A DNA stretch of 38,198 bases from Amycolatopsis marina (GTDB lineage Bacteria; Actinomycetota; Actinomycetes; Mycobacteriales; Pseudonocardiaceae). The position numbers were made by a program, and so were the translations under genes. The notes beneath the pieces are model-generated. The model was given only the letters and a program-made list of their open reading frames with translations, had not been told where the DNA came from and did not search any database. The DNA is taken from assembly GCF_900111885.1 (NCBI RefSeq), contig NZ_FOKG01000034.1, forward strand, positions 1 through 38,198, written 5' to 3'. How positions within the stretch are numbered: the stretch's first letter is position 1; each line of letters opens with the position of its first letter. Of the stretch, positions 15,966 to 24,544 are shown piece by piece.

Positions 15966-15992
15966 TGTCGCTGCCGGGTGAAACTGACCCGG
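15966..15992 (+). repeat. Solo IS21-like element end
   Basis: TGTCGCTGCCGGGTGAAACT followed by GACCC resembles the two ends found at 36762-36844 (TGTCGACGGCGCGTGAAAAC). It stands exactly where the PAPS-reductase-like frame loses its N-terminus. No transposase is near, so it is a scar. Confidence 0.4.
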
Positions 15993-16051
15993 TCTGACCA
16001 ACCGCTCGGGTCCAGGACGTGGGTAAGCGGGTCAGTGACCGAGGGGCGTGG

Positions 16052-16732
16052 TCAGGGATTGCGTGCCGAGGGGGGCTCGCCGCTGATGGCGCGCCAGGCC
16101 GCGTCGGAATCAACGGTGTCGGCGAGGTCGTGGTTGGTGAGTACGGCGAGCGCGTCGATGGCTGTCAGCCAGTCGCGGCTACGCCGGTGCACCTCGTCGC
16201 TGGGGTCGTATCGGTTCAGGACGACTAGCACCTCGTGTCCGGTGAGGGCTCGCGCGGCGAGGCGCACCTGGGACACAACTCCTAGGACAGGCTCGGTGAC
16301 CAGTAGCACGAGGTCCGGTCTCACCCGCTGCGCCAGTGAGAGGGTGTCGCCGTCATGGGCGATTGGTGAGCACAGCCCGCCTGCGCCCTCGACGAAGCCG
16401 ATGGCGACGTCTGAGGGCCAGTCGAGTTCGGCGACGAGGTCGTCGAGCAGGATCGGAGCCAGTTGTAGGGTGTCGGCGGCCATCGGTGGCGCGAGGGGTA
16501 CCGGGTACCACCGGTGTGGCGGGCACACCGTGTCGGCGGGCGTGTCAGTTGCCTCGCCGAGCACGGCGGCGTCGGTCGCGGTATCACCGGGTGTGAACGA
16601 CTGCGCCGGTTTGCGGGCCGCGACCTCGATGCCAAATGCTCGCAATCGTCGCGACAAGGCGGCGGTCACCCAGGTCTTGCCGACCTCGGTGCCGGTGCCG
16701 GTGACCAGGATGAGTCGGCTAGGTCGGGTCAT
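16052..16732 (-). CDS. bioD: Dethiobiotin synthetase
   Basis: 226 residues. The N-terminal P-loop GTGTEVGKT (residues 11-19) is the BioD form, followed by ARKPAQS with the substrate-binding Lys, FVEGAGGLCSPI for the second phosphate/diaminopelargonate contact, and LLVTEPVLG and LVVLNRYDPSD further on. BioD carboxylates and closes 7,8-diaminopelargonate with CO2 and ATP to give dethiobiotin. None of the other biotin genes (bioA, F, B) are near. It is the last gene of the minus-strand train from the dab genes, 97 bp behind the enoyl reductase. CO2 is a direct substrate, which links it to the inorganic-carbon genes upstream. Confidence 0.92.
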   Translation of the reverse strand: MTRPSRLILVTGTGTEVGKTWVTAALSRRLRAFGIEVAARKPAQSFTPGDTATDAAVLGEATDTPADTVCPPHRWYPVPLAPPMAADTLQLAPILLDDLVAELDWPSDVAIGFVEGAGGLCSPIAHDGDTLSLAQRVRPDLVLLVTEPVLGVVSQVRLAARALTGHEVLVVLNRYDPSDEVHRRSRDWLTAIDALAVLTNHDLADTVDSDAAWRAISGEPPSARNP

Positions 16733-16829
16733 GGAGCGCCCACCGGGTCAACCAGCCGAGATCTTGCCCAGTCTGCGCCAGGGCACCTGCCCTGATCAGT
16801 GTGGAGGTGTTGGATGTCCTCGTGGCCCA

Positions 16830-17615
16830 TCATGATCCCTGTTGGCGCAGGGGCGCGGCCATGGCGTGGTAGCCGCCGTCGACGTGGAGGATCTCGCCGG
16901 TGATAGCGCGGGCGAGGTCGGAGAACAGGAAGCAGACGGCGTCGGCCACCGGGGTCGAGTCGGCTGGGTCCCACCGCAAGGGCGAACGGGTTGCCCAGGC
17001 GTCGAGCAGGGCTTCGAAGCCGGGGATGCCGGTGGCCGCCCGGGTATGGATCGGCCCGGCCGCGACGAGGTTGACCCGGATTCCGGCAGGCCCGAGGTCG
17101 CGTGCGAGGTACCGGTTGAGCGACTCCAGTCCGGCTTTGCAGACGCCCATCCAGTTGTAGACCGGCCACGCGGCGCTGGCGTCGAAGTCGAGCCCGACCA
17201 GGCTGGCGCCGGAGGGTGGGGCGAGCCGGTTCACCGCCGCGGCGAGCGCGGCGAGGGATACGGTGCTGGTCTGGAACGCCAGTCCGATCCCTTCGGGGCG
17301 GGCGTTGAGTAGGGGGCCTTCCAGGGCGTCGGCGGGTGCGAAGGCGATGGCGTGCAGGGCGCCGTCGAGTCTCTCCCACCGCTCAGCGATCGTTGCGGTG
17401 AGCCGGGCGGTGTCGTGGGAGGCAGTGGCGTCGAAGGGGATGACGTCGATGTCGCCGGTGAGCTGCGCTGCCGCCGCACGGGCCCGATCGAGATCGCGGG
17501 GGAGCCCGGTGAGCAGCACCTCGGCGCCGAGTTGTTGGGCGCGGCGGGCGACGGCGAAGGCGATGCTGTCGGTGGTGACGACCCCGGTCACCAGGATGTG
17601 CTTGCCGTCCAACAC
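16830..17615 (-). CDS. inhA: Enoyl-ACP reductase, InhA/FabI type
   Basis: 261 residues from a GTG at 17615, chosen because AAGGAG stands seven bases upstream and VLDGKHILVTG matches the start of mycobacterial InhA. The Rossmann fold is followed by DSIAFAVARRAQQLGA, IAFAP, VGLDFDASAAWPVYNWMGVC with the catalytic Tyr and the Lys six residues on (YNWMGVCK), then NLVAAGPIHT and TGEILHVDGG. The enzyme reduces 2-trans-enoyl-ACP with NADH in fatty-acid elongation and is the target of isoniazid and triclosan. In relatives inhA follows fabG; here it stands between ilvD and bioD, so this is likely an extra copy. Substrate chain length cannot be read from the sequence. Confidence 0.88.
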   Translation of the reverse strand: MLDGKHILVTGVVTTDSIAFAVARRAQQLGAEVLLTGLPRDLDRARAAAAQLTGDIDVIPFDATASHDTARLTATIAERWERLDGALHAIAFAPADALEGPLLNARPEGIGLAFQTSTVSLAALAAAVNRLAPPSGASLVGLDFDASAAWPVYNWMGVCKAGLESLNRYLARDLGPAGIRVNLVAAGPIHTRAATGIPGFEALLDAWATRSPLRWDPADSTPVADAVCFLFSDLARAITGEILHVDGGYHAMAAPLRQQGS

Positions 17616-17827
17616 AGTGCGGCTCCTTCGCGGGGGTTGGTGTGTGCGGCCCGGCAGGCGTGGGTCGTGACCGCTTGGTGGACGTCGATGGCCCGGCGGA
17701 TGCAGGGTCCGGTCGTGGCGGTGATTCCTTCGACAGGGCGGTCGGCGCTGGCGGCACCGCCGATGCGCCCCGCAGGCCGTGCCGCCGGCACGGCGATGGG
17801 AGAAAAGCCGGATCGCTCGCGTGACAT
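17588..17827 (-). CDS. Possible small ORF in the ilvD-inhA gap
   Basis: The 239-bp gap between ilvD and the reductase holds a 79-codon open frame from an ATG at 17827, with fairly actinobacterial codon ends; its last 28 bases overlap the reductase start. The composition (VEGITATTGPCIRRAIDVHQ) does not match any family I know and there is no clear ribosome binding site. It may be chance. The only other thing seen in the gap is the reductase ribosome binding site. Confidence 0.2.
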   Translation of the reverse strand: MSRERSGFSPIAVPAARPAGRIGGAASADRPVEGITATTGPCIRRAIDVHQAVTTHACRAAHTNPREGAALCWTASTSW

Positions 17828-17854
17828 GATGGTGTTTGCGTCGGGTGGGGCTGC

Positions 17855-19537
17855 TCATCGTGGGGTGGCGCCGACGAGCGCCCCCTGCGAGGCGCAGCCG
17901 ACGAGGCGGCTGTACTTGGCTAGGAAGCCGTTGCCGGTCGGGGCAGGGGGTGGGTGCCAGCGGTGACGGCGTCGTTCGAGTTCGGCAGGGTTGACGTCGA
18001 GATCGATGGTGCGTGCCGGGATGTCGATCATGATCGGGTCGCCGTCGGCGACCAGCGCCAGCGGCCCGCCGGCAGCGGCCTCGGGGGCGACGTGGCCGAC
18101 GCAGAGGCCGGTGGTGGCGCCGGAGAAGCGGCCGTCAGTGACCAGCGCCACCTGGTCACCCAGGCCGGTGCCGCGGACAGCGGCGGTGACGGCGAGCATC
18201 TCCGGCATTCCCGGTCCGCCGCGTGGGCCTTCGTACCGGATCACGATCACCTCGCCTGCGGTGAGGCGACCGCCTGAGACGTAGCCCATGGCGGCGTCTT
18301 CGTTGTCGAAGACCCGGGCTGTGCCGTGGAAGCGGTCGACGGTCAGGCCGGCCATCTTGACCACCGCGCCGCTGGGGGCGAGTGCCCCGCGGAGGATGGC
18401 CAGGCCGCCGTCGGGGCGGAGCGGGTCATCTGGCGTTCGGAGGACCGTACCGTCGGGTTTCGGGGCTGCGAGTTCGGCGAGGTTCTCGGCCAGGGTGGCT
18501 CCGGTCACGGTCAGGCAGTCGCCGTGGAGCAGTCCGGCGTCCAGCAGCGCGGCGAGCACTGCGGGCACGCCACCGACCTGGTGCAGGTCGGCCATGACGT
18601 GGCGCCCACCGGGACGGAGATCGGCGATGTGGGGGGTGTGTCGGCTGATCCGGTCGAAGTCGTCGAGGGTCAGGCGGACGCCGGCTTCGTGGGCGATGGC
18701 GGGTAGGTGCAGCGCGGCGTTGGTCGACCCGCCCAGGGCCATGACCACGGTGATGGCGTTCTCGAAGGCTTCGCGGGTGAGGATGTCGCGTGGGCGGATC
18801 CCGGCGCGCAGGGCGGCGACGGCGGCCGCTCCGGTGTCGTGGGCGATGCCGGGGCGTGTGGGGTCGATGGCGGGGGCGGATGCCGAGCCGGGCAGTGCGA
18901 TACCGAGGGCTTCGGCTTCGGCGGCGATCGTGTTGGCGGTGTACATGCCGGCGCACGATCCGGCTCCTGGGCACGCGGCGCGCTCCAGCTCGTCGAGGTC
19001 GTCGGTGCTGAGCAGGCCGCTTGCCTGCGCGCCGACGGCCTCGAACACGTCCTGGATCGTCACCGGCCGACCCTGCCAGCTCCCGGGGAGGGAGGAGCCG
19101 CCGTACAAGAACGCCGTGGGTACGTTGAGGCGTGCGGCGGCCATGAGCATCCCGGGAAGGCTCTTGTCGCAGCCGGCGATGGTGACCATCGCGTCGAGTT
19201 GTTCGGCCTCCATGACACACTCGACCGAGTCTGCGATGAGGTCCCGGCTGGGAAGGGACGCGCGCATGCCGCGGTGCCCCATGGCGATCCCATCGGACAT
19301 GGCGATGGTCGAGAACCGCATCGCCACCCCGCCCGCCTTCCTGACCCCGTCGGCCGTCGCGCCTGCCAGGCGGTCCAGGGCGATGTTGCAGGGTGTGAGG
19401 TCGTTGGCGGCCGCGGCCACACCGATCTGCGGCCGGGTGAAGTCCTCGTCGGCGAACCCGACTGCCCGCAGCATCGCCCGGGCCGGTGCTCGGGTGACGC
19501 CGTCGGTGACGATTCGGCTACGGTGACGCGGGTCCAT
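17855..19537 (-). CDS. ilvD: Dihydroxy-acid dehydratase
   Basis: 560 residues from the ATG at 19537, preceded by GGGAGAAG; an earlier ATG at 19576 overlaps the stop of the isocitrate dehydrogenase gene (ATGA) and is possible. The start MDPRHRSRIVTDGVTRAPAR is typical. Cluster and active-site motifs are all present: GCDKSLPGM, CPGAGSCAGMYTANT, GGSTNAALHLPAIA, GRFSGATTGLCVGHVAPEA. It dehydrates 2,3-dihydroxy-isovalerate and -methylvalerate in branched-chain amino-acid synthesis, using an Fe-S cluster. No ilvB, N, C or E is near, so this is probably a second copy, in the gene train between isocitrate dehydrogenase and enoyl reductase. Confidence 0.93.
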   Translation of the reverse strand: MDPRHRSRIVTDGVTRAPARAMLRAVGFADEDFTRPQIGVAAAANDLTPCNIALDRLAGATADGVRKAGGVAMRFSTIAMSDGIAMGHRGMRASLPSRDLIADSVECVMEAEQLDAMVTIAGCDKSLPGMLMAAARLNVPTAFLYGGSSLPGSWQGRPVTIQDVFEAVGAQASGLLSTDDLDELERAACPGAGSCAGMYTANTIAAEAEALGIALPGSASAPAIDPTRPGIAHDTGAAAVAALRAGIRPRDILTREAFENAITVVMALGGSTNAALHLPAIAHEAGVRLTLDDFDRISRHTPHIADLRPGGRHVMADLHQVGGVPAVLAALLDAGLLHGDCLTVTGATLAENLAELAAPKPDGTVLRTPDDPLRPDGGLAILRGALAPSGAVVKMAGLTVDRFHGTARVFDNEDAAMGYVSGGRLTAGEVIVIRYEGPRGGPGMPEMLAVTAAVRGTGLGDQVALVTDGRFSGATTGLCVGHVAPEAAAGGPLALVADGDPIMIDIPARTIDLDVNPAELERRRHRWHPPPAPTGNGFLAKYSRLVGCASQGALVGATPR

Positions 19538-19572
19538 GTCTTCTCCCGGCTTCGCTTGGTCAGCTCGGCCCT

Positions 19573-21018
19573 TCATTGGCCCTGGCCTCGGGTGAATGCG
19601 GGTTCGCCGTCGAAGGCGTAGAGTCCTTCGGTCTTGATCGGTTCGATGCCGTGCTCGACCATGCGGGCCTGGAGGGCGACGACCTCGGCGGCGGTGGTGG
19701 TCCCGCGCGGGTCGAGGAAGCGGCATCGCCAGTGGTCGGTGAGCAGGGTCTCGGGCGCGCCGCCTGGCCAGACCTTCTGTCCCCGGTTGGAGATCATGTC
19801 AAGGTGCAGGGGTGCGGCGAACGGACGAAGCTTGGCGGCGAGTTCGTCTGGGGTGGTGTCTGGGCTGTGGACGAACACGTCGACGCCGAGCTGGGTCTTG
19901 GCGGCAGCGGATCGGCCCGCGAGCTTGACGGTGATCGGCCTGTGCTGGGCGTAGTGCGTTGCCGGCAGCCGGGTGGGTTCTTGGCCGAGACGGTCGATGA
20001 CCGATGCCGCGAACGCCGTGGTGCCGACCTTGGAGGTGCTGGTATCGGGCTCGTAGATGTCGTAGGTGTGGATGCCGTCTTCGATGGTCCGCAGCCAGGC
20101 GTTGTGGACTCGGCTCGCGACGTCGGCTTGTCCGATGTGGACCAGCATCTGTACCGCGGCCAGCAGCAGCCCTGAAGGATTCGCAACGTCTTGGCCGGCT
20201 CGCCGGGGGGCGGATCCGTGGATGGCTTCGAACATGGCGACTCGCTCGCCGATGTTCGCGCTTCCGGCGAGGCCGACAGATCCGGCGATCTGGGCGGCGA
20301 CGTCGGAGAGGATGTCGCCGTAGAGGTTCGGCAGGACGACGACGTCGAACGCCTCGGGGGTGTCGGCGAGCTTGGCCGCACCGATGTCGACGATCCAATG
20401 CTCTGCCTGGATATCGGGGTAGTCGGCGGCGACCTCGTCGAACACCCGGTGGAACAGGCCGTCGGTCATCTTCATGATGTTGTCCTTGGTGAACGCTGTC
20501 ACCTTGGTTCGCCGATAGGCTGTGGCGTACTCGAAGGCGTAGCGAATTACCCGCTCGCATCCCTGCCGGGAGATGAGCTTGAGGCACTGCACGACCTCGT
20601 CGGTCTGGCGGTGCTCGATGCCGGCGTAGAGGTCCTCTTCGTTCTCCCGAACGATGACGACGTCCATGCCAGGGTGCTTGGTGGCGACGAACGGTGCGTA
20701 GGCGACGCATGGCCGGACGTTGGCATAGAGACCGAACGTCTTGCGCACGGTGACGTTGAGGCTCTTGAACCCTCCGCCTTGCGGGGTGGTGATGGGCGCC
20801 TTGAGGAACACACCCGTGCGGCGGATCGACTCGAGCGCCTCGGGAGTGACGCCGGCGGGGTTGCCAGCCTGATAGACCGACTCTCCGATGGTGATCGTGT
20901 CGATGTCAAGGGCCGCGCCTGCGGCGTTGAGCACCGAAAGGGTGGCTTCCATGATTTCCGGACCGATTCCGTCTCCGTGGGCGACGGTGATCGGTGCGGA
21001 TGTGGAATGCGTGGTCAT
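19573..21018 (-). CDS. icd: Isocitrate dehydrogenase, Thermus-type with C-terminal extension
   Basis: 481 residues from the ATG at 21018 with AGGAG ten bases upstream. The beta-decarboxylating dehydrogenase fold is clear: ITVAHGDGIGPEIMEATL, LNVTVRKTFGLYANVRPC with substrate Arg residues, VIVRENEEDLYAGIEHRQ, TAFTKDNIMKMTDG with the catalytic Lys, LYGDILSDVAAQIAGSVGLA and EAIHGSAPRRAGQDVANPSG. About 140 further residues (KLAGRSAAAKTQLGVDVFVH onward) form the C-terminal domain found in the ~500-residue Thermus-type enzyme and not in the E. coli type. It converts isocitrate to 2-oxoglutarate and CO2, or the reverse. It lies inside the dab gene train and nearly touches ilvD. NAD or NADP preference is not assigned. 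Confidence 0.88.
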   Translation of the reverse strand: MTTHSTSAPITVAHGDGIGPEIMEATLSVLNAAGAALDIDTITIGESVYQAGNPAGVTPEALESIRRTGVFLKAPITTPQGGGFKSLNVTVRKTFGLYANVRPCVAYAPFVATKHPGMDVVIVRENEEDLYAGIEHRQTDEVVQCLKLISRQGCERVIRYAFEYATAYRRTKVTAFTKDNIMKMTDGLFHRVFDEVAADYPDIQAEHWIVDIGAAKLADTPEAFDVVVLPNLYGDILSDVAAQIAGSVGLAGSANIGERVAMFEAIHGSAPRRAGQDVANPSGLLLAAVQMLVHIGQADVASRVHNAWLRTIEDGIHTYDIYEPDTSTSKVGTTAFAASVIDRLGQEPTRLPATHYAQHRPITVKLAGRSAAAKTQLGVDVFVHSPDTTPDELAAKLRPFAAPLHLDMISNRGQKVWPGGAPETLLTDHWRCRFLDPRGTTTAAEVVALQARMVEHGIEPIKTEGLYAFDGEPAFTRGQGQ

Positions 21019-21064
21019 GCTGCTCCTGAGACCGAGGACGTGACGGGACGGGACGCTGGATGGG

Positions 21065-21664
21065 CTAGGGGCGAGTCGTGGCGGTGCCGCGTGCGAGCCG
21101 GCATCCGGCGCTGGTCGTGCCGCACGGTCCACTGATGCCCTGCTCTGGGTCATCGATGTACCAGTGGGTCGCGACCAGGCGCGGGTAGCGGCTGCCGAGT
21201 TCGGTCAGGGTGGCGTGGACGGTGTCGCGGGAGTCGGTGTGCGCGAAGACCGGAAAGAACGCTCCCGGCAGGCTCGCTGCGGGCGCCGCGCCTTGCACCA
21301 GGACATCGAGGATCAGGCGCCGTCGCTGGTGGGGGTTGTGTGCCTCGCGCAGGGCGGAACCGTCCAGCCAGCACAGCGACCACAGCCCGGACACCGAGGA
21401 GGAGGTCCGGATCCCCACCGGCACTGCTGGCGGGCGCCCTTCCGTGGGGTCCCCGACGGCGCATCCGCAGGTCTGCACATGCTCGCCGCACGGGAACAAC
21501 GTGGGCAGGTCCGCGTCAAGCTCGCGGCGGATCCAAATCCCGAGCAGGGCGTCCCGCTGAGCTGGATCGCCGCCGTAGCGCCGGTGGTGGACCAGGTAGT
21601 CGCTCGCCTGCTCGACGGCGACCTCGGCGTGGTCCACACTTGAGATCAGTAGAAGCGCGCTCAT
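21065..21664 (-). CDS. Hypothetical protein with a Cys cluster, in the dab gene train
   Basis: 199 residues from the ATG at 21664 (MSALLLISSVDHAEVAVEQA), preceded by AGAGAGG. I do not recognise a family. Visible features are HVQTCGCAVGDPTEG with FPCGEH just before it (possible metal site), a central GLWSLCWLDG, and a C-terminal LTELGSRYPRLVATHWYIDD followed by ISGPCGTTSAGCRL. No signal peptide or membrane helix. It sits 91 bp after dabA and 46 bp before icd on the same strand, so it is probably co-transcribed. Its base composition is like its neighbours. Confidence 0.65.
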   Translation of the reverse strand: MSALLLISSVDHAEVAVEQASDYLVHHRRYGGDPAQRDALLGIWIRRELDADLPTLFPCGEHVQTCGCAVGDPTEGRPPAVPVGIRTSSSVSGLWSLCWLDGSALREAHNPHQRRRLILDVLVQGAAPAASLPGAFFPVFAHTDSRDTVHATLTELGSRYPRLVATHWYIDDPEQGISGPCGTTSAGCRLARGTATTRP

Positions 21665-21755
21665 CGGGTACCTCTCTTTCCAAGCGGCTCTGTTACGTGG
21701 GGAGTTAGGACAGGTCGTTCCGGGTGGGACGCCGCCATCGGGTGGTGTGGAGCGG

Positions 21756-24386
21756 TCACGGGAGCGCCTGCCGGGATGTCGGTGCTGGCGTGTCGGTGCT
21801 GGGGTGCCAGGGCTGCCACCCGGTGGGGGTGTAGCGGTGCCACGGGTCGTCGGGCTGTTCCCGTGCGGCGAGTCCAATCCAGTCGTGGCTGAACATGTGG
21901 TGCAGCATTGTGTGGCGGGCGATGAGGGTGTCCAGCCTGGGCAGGGGTGCCTGCACGATGGCGAGCAGGCGTTGCGGTTCATGTCGGGCGTGGTGGCCGT
22001 CGGTGAGGGACTGCCAGGGCAGGCCGGGCTGGAGGTCACTGGTGTGGCCGGTCATGACGCCCAGGCCCCCACCGGTGACGTTGTGCAGGGTTTTGCTGCC
22101 GGCGCCGAAGGACTGCGGGTCGACGGTGGCGAAGTAGTACTGGCTGTTGATCCAGTGTGCGACGACGAGCGGCGCGGTGAGGATTGTTTCCAGGACGGTG
22201 CCGGTCGGGTCGAGGTCGGGATCGTAGTCGTGGAGGAACACGCGGCTGTGCAGGTCGATGCCGCGGGTGAGGGCGCGGGGCGCGATGAGGAAGGCGGCGT
22301 TGTCGGCGAGACCCCATTCCGGGAAGACCTGGGCCCAGTCACGGGCCCGGGCGCGGGTGTGGCGCGCCGCGTGCCGCGGGCGGGGCCGGGTGGGTGCGCC
22401 CGGCAGGATGGCGCAGCGTTCGGCGGCCAGCCGGGTGCCGGCCGTGCGGAGGTCGGCGGTGAGCCTGTCAGCGTCGCGGCGGTGGGTGGCGGGCAGGAGG
22501 TGGGTGTCCAGCAGGCGTACGGTGTCGGTGGTGGTGTCGTGTTCGGCCGGGACGAACCAGGTGTCGTCGGGAACGGTGATGCCGCGGTCGGCCAGGTGAA
22601 GGCGGACCTGCGGATCGTTGAGCAGGGCGGCGGCCGTGCGGGCGTTGGGACCTCCGGGATGTCCCCCGCAGGCGCCGCAGTCCAGCGCGGCCTGGTAGGG
22701 GTTGTTGTCGGTGTGGGCGCGGTGCCCGCAGAACACGACCAGCCGCGCGAACCCGCGGGTCAGGCCCATCAACGTCAGGATGGTTTCGGCGGTCGCGGCA
22801 CGCTCCTCGGGGGTGAGCGCCTCGGCGATGGAGATCTCGGTCTGCGGCTCGGGCGTGATGCGGCGGGCCCACCACGCGCCTGTGGCGCCGGCGGCACGGG
22901 GAGTGAAGGTCTTGGCCGCGGCCAGCGGCCCGGCCAGCCAGCCGGCGGCTTCGGCGAGGGCGAACGGCGCCAGCAGGTCGTCCTTGGCGGCGTGCAGGGA
23001 GTGCTCGGCGGCGGCGAGCACCCTGCGGCCGGCCAGTGACCGCTCGGCCGCGCGCCGCCGACCAGGGGCGGGGTGCTCGGTGAGGGTGTGGCGAGGCGTG
23101 ATCGGGCCGGGACACTGGGTGCGAGCGGCACCCCCGGCGAGGTCGCGGTAGCGCATGGCGACGGCGAAGAAACCGGCGAAGCCCAGGGTCTGGTAGCTGC
23201 CGAGGACCTCCAGGTGGCGGCGCAGTCCTTCGGAGCGGGGATCGATGCAGCACACCACCTGCGCCCGCGGTGGGGCTTCGGGCAGTTCGGGCTGGGGCCG
23301 GCCGAGGATGCGCAGCAGCAGCCGGCTCCGGTAGTGGTCCTCGTAGGCGTCCAGCCAGACCAGCGCCCGCTGCTGGATCGGCAGCTGGTCGAGCAGCTCC
23401 ACCAGCTCGCTCCGTTGGGCGGCATCGGTGTCGGTGACTTCCAGCGCTCCCAACAGGTGGTAGGCCCGGTCGTGCGGGTCGACGGTGGCCTGCCGGGTGT
23501 CGAACCGGCTCGCGGAGGCCCAGGACCACGCTGTGCCGGGAGCGTGGGAGCCGGCGAGCGCGGCGGCTTCGACGGCCAACCGCAACGCGAGGTAGTCGAC
23601 GAGGTCGATGCCGCTGTCGGGCCGCTCGCCGCGCCACCGGACGTGGGCGGCGAAGCCGGGCAAGCAGGCCAGGTGGGCCTGCAGGTAGCGGGTCCGCTGG
23701 TCGTCCGGGACACCGAGCGCGGCCAGCGCGTCCAGGATGGTGTGCTCGGCGCGTTCGGGCAGGTGCCGCAGCCGCGCCCGCACCGGCCGCGGCAAGGTTC
23801 CGTCATGGGCGGCCAGCGCCCGCCACGCCGAGTAGAAGCCGCGGTCACGACCCGGCATCCGCCAGGTGGACTGGCCTTCGTCCAGGTAGGCCGCGCACCA
23901 CTGGATCGTGTGGGTGTTGAGCAGGGCGGCCACCTCCGGGGCCAGTGCTTCGGCCGCGGTGCGTGCCTGACGGCGCGGCGGTGGACACGCGATGCCCTGG
24001 TGCAGATCGGCCACCAGCAGGTCGACCGGGTCGTAGGCGCGGTTGCCGAGAGTGAGCGGGCCCCGCTGTAGCGCCGTGGGGTGGCGGCGGGCCAGCGCGG
24101 CGCGCAGGTCGTCGTCGGTGATCCGGCCGCGCTGCCAGGCGGCACGTAGCCAGGTCTCGTCTGGGGTGACTCGTGCTCCGAGCAGATCCGCGGCGGTGGT
24201 GGCCGCGTCGGCGAACGGGCGGTCCAGCAGGCCGGACAACGGGTTGACCGCGATGAAGTCCGCCAATGGCCAGGTCGGAGCCAGGAATCCGGCCGCGTCG
24301 GCGATCTCGGCGCGCACTGCCGCCTGCTGTGTGGCGACGTCAGAGACGGCATCGGGGGCGAGGTTGGTGGCGGGGCCGGTGGTCAT
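21756..24386 (-). CDS. dabA: DabA (DUF2309/UPF0753): inorganic carbon accumulation subunit
   Basis: 876 residues from the ATG at 24386. DabA is a carbonic-anhydrase-like, zinc-dependent cytoplasmic subunit that, with membrane partner DabB, converts CO2 to bicarbonate vectorially, driven by the cation gradient. The zinc and active-site surroundings are present: VVCCIDPRSEGLRRHLE near residue 378 (Cys and Asp of the beta-CA-like site), RLVVFCGHRAHTDNNPY with the His, and ALDCGACGGHPGGPNART with the second Cys. Other family landmarks are FIAVNPLSGL at the N-terminus and RVFLHDYDPDLDPTGTVLE, APLVVAHWINSQYYF near the C-terminus. It overlaps a 53-codon ORF by four bases, which in turn overlaps dabB. 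Confidence 0.92.
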   Translation of the reverse strand: MTTGPATNLAPDAVSDVATQQAAVRAEIADAAGFLAPTWPLADFIAVNPLSGLLDRPFADAATTAADLLGARVTPDETWLRAAWQRGRITDDDLRAALARRHPTALQRGPLTLGNRAYDPVDLLVADLHQGIACPPPRRQARTAAEALAPEVAALLNTHTIQWCAAYLDEGQSTWRMPGRDRGFYSAWRALAAHDGTLPRPVRARLRHLPERAEHTILDALAALGVPDDQRTRYLQAHLACLPGFAAHVRWRGERPDSGIDLVDYLALRLAVEAAALAGSHAPGTAWSWASASRFDTRQATVDPHDRAYHLLGALEVTDTDAAQRSELVELLDQLPIQQRALVWLDAYEDHYRSRLLLRILGRPQPELPEAPPRAQVVCCIDPRSEGLRRHLEVLGSYQTLGFAGFFAVAMRYRDLAGGAARTQCPGPITPRHTLTEHPAPGRRRAAERSLAGRRVLAAAEHSLHAAKDDLLAPFALAEAAGWLAGPLAAAKTFTPRAAGATGAWWARRITPEPQTEISIAEALTPEERAATAETILTLMGLTRGFARLVVFCGHRAHTDNNPYQAALDCGACGGHPGGPNARTAAALLNDPQVRLHLADRGITVPDDTWFVPAEHDTTTDTVRLLDTHLLPATHRRDADRLTADLRTAGTRLAAERCAILPGAPTRPRPRHAARHTRARARDWAQVFPEWGLADNAAFLIAPRALTRGIDLHSRVFLHDYDPDLDPTGTVLETILTAPLVVAHWINSQYYFATVDPQSFGAGSKTLHNVTGGGLGVMTGHTSDLQPGLPWQSLTDGHHARHEPQRLLAIVQAPLPRLDTLIARHTMLHHMFSHDWIGLAAREQPDDPWHRYTPTGWQPWHPSTDTPAPTSRQALP

Positions 24387-24544
24387 GAGTGTGAACCCTC
24401 CTGCGCGAGCACGACGCGACAAGTGGCGGAACGTGCGACCGTGGAGAACAGGGGAAGCCACGCGTGCGGGACAGCCGGTGACTCACCTGTCATGGCGGCG
24501 ACCCGCTTGCGCGGGATGCCGTCGAGCGCGTGGGGGCGAGTCAC
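24383..24544 (-). CDS. Small ORF (53 aa) coupled between dabB and dabA
   Basis: It starts with a GTG (24544) that overlaps the dabB stop as GTGA, has a strong ribosome binding site GGAAGGAG seven bases before it (24559-24552), and ends in TGA overlapping the dabA start as ATGA. The predicted peptide begins VTRPHALDGIPRKRVAAMTG, has a short hydrophobic part (HAWLPLFSTVA) and a single Cys. It has no known family that I can name. Couplings on both sides plus the good binding site argue for translation. It could be a small subunit of the Dab complex or merely a coupling leader. Confidence 0.55.
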   Translation of the reverse strand: MTRPHALDGIPRKRVAAMTGESPAVPHAWLPLFSTVARSATCRVVLAQEGSHS

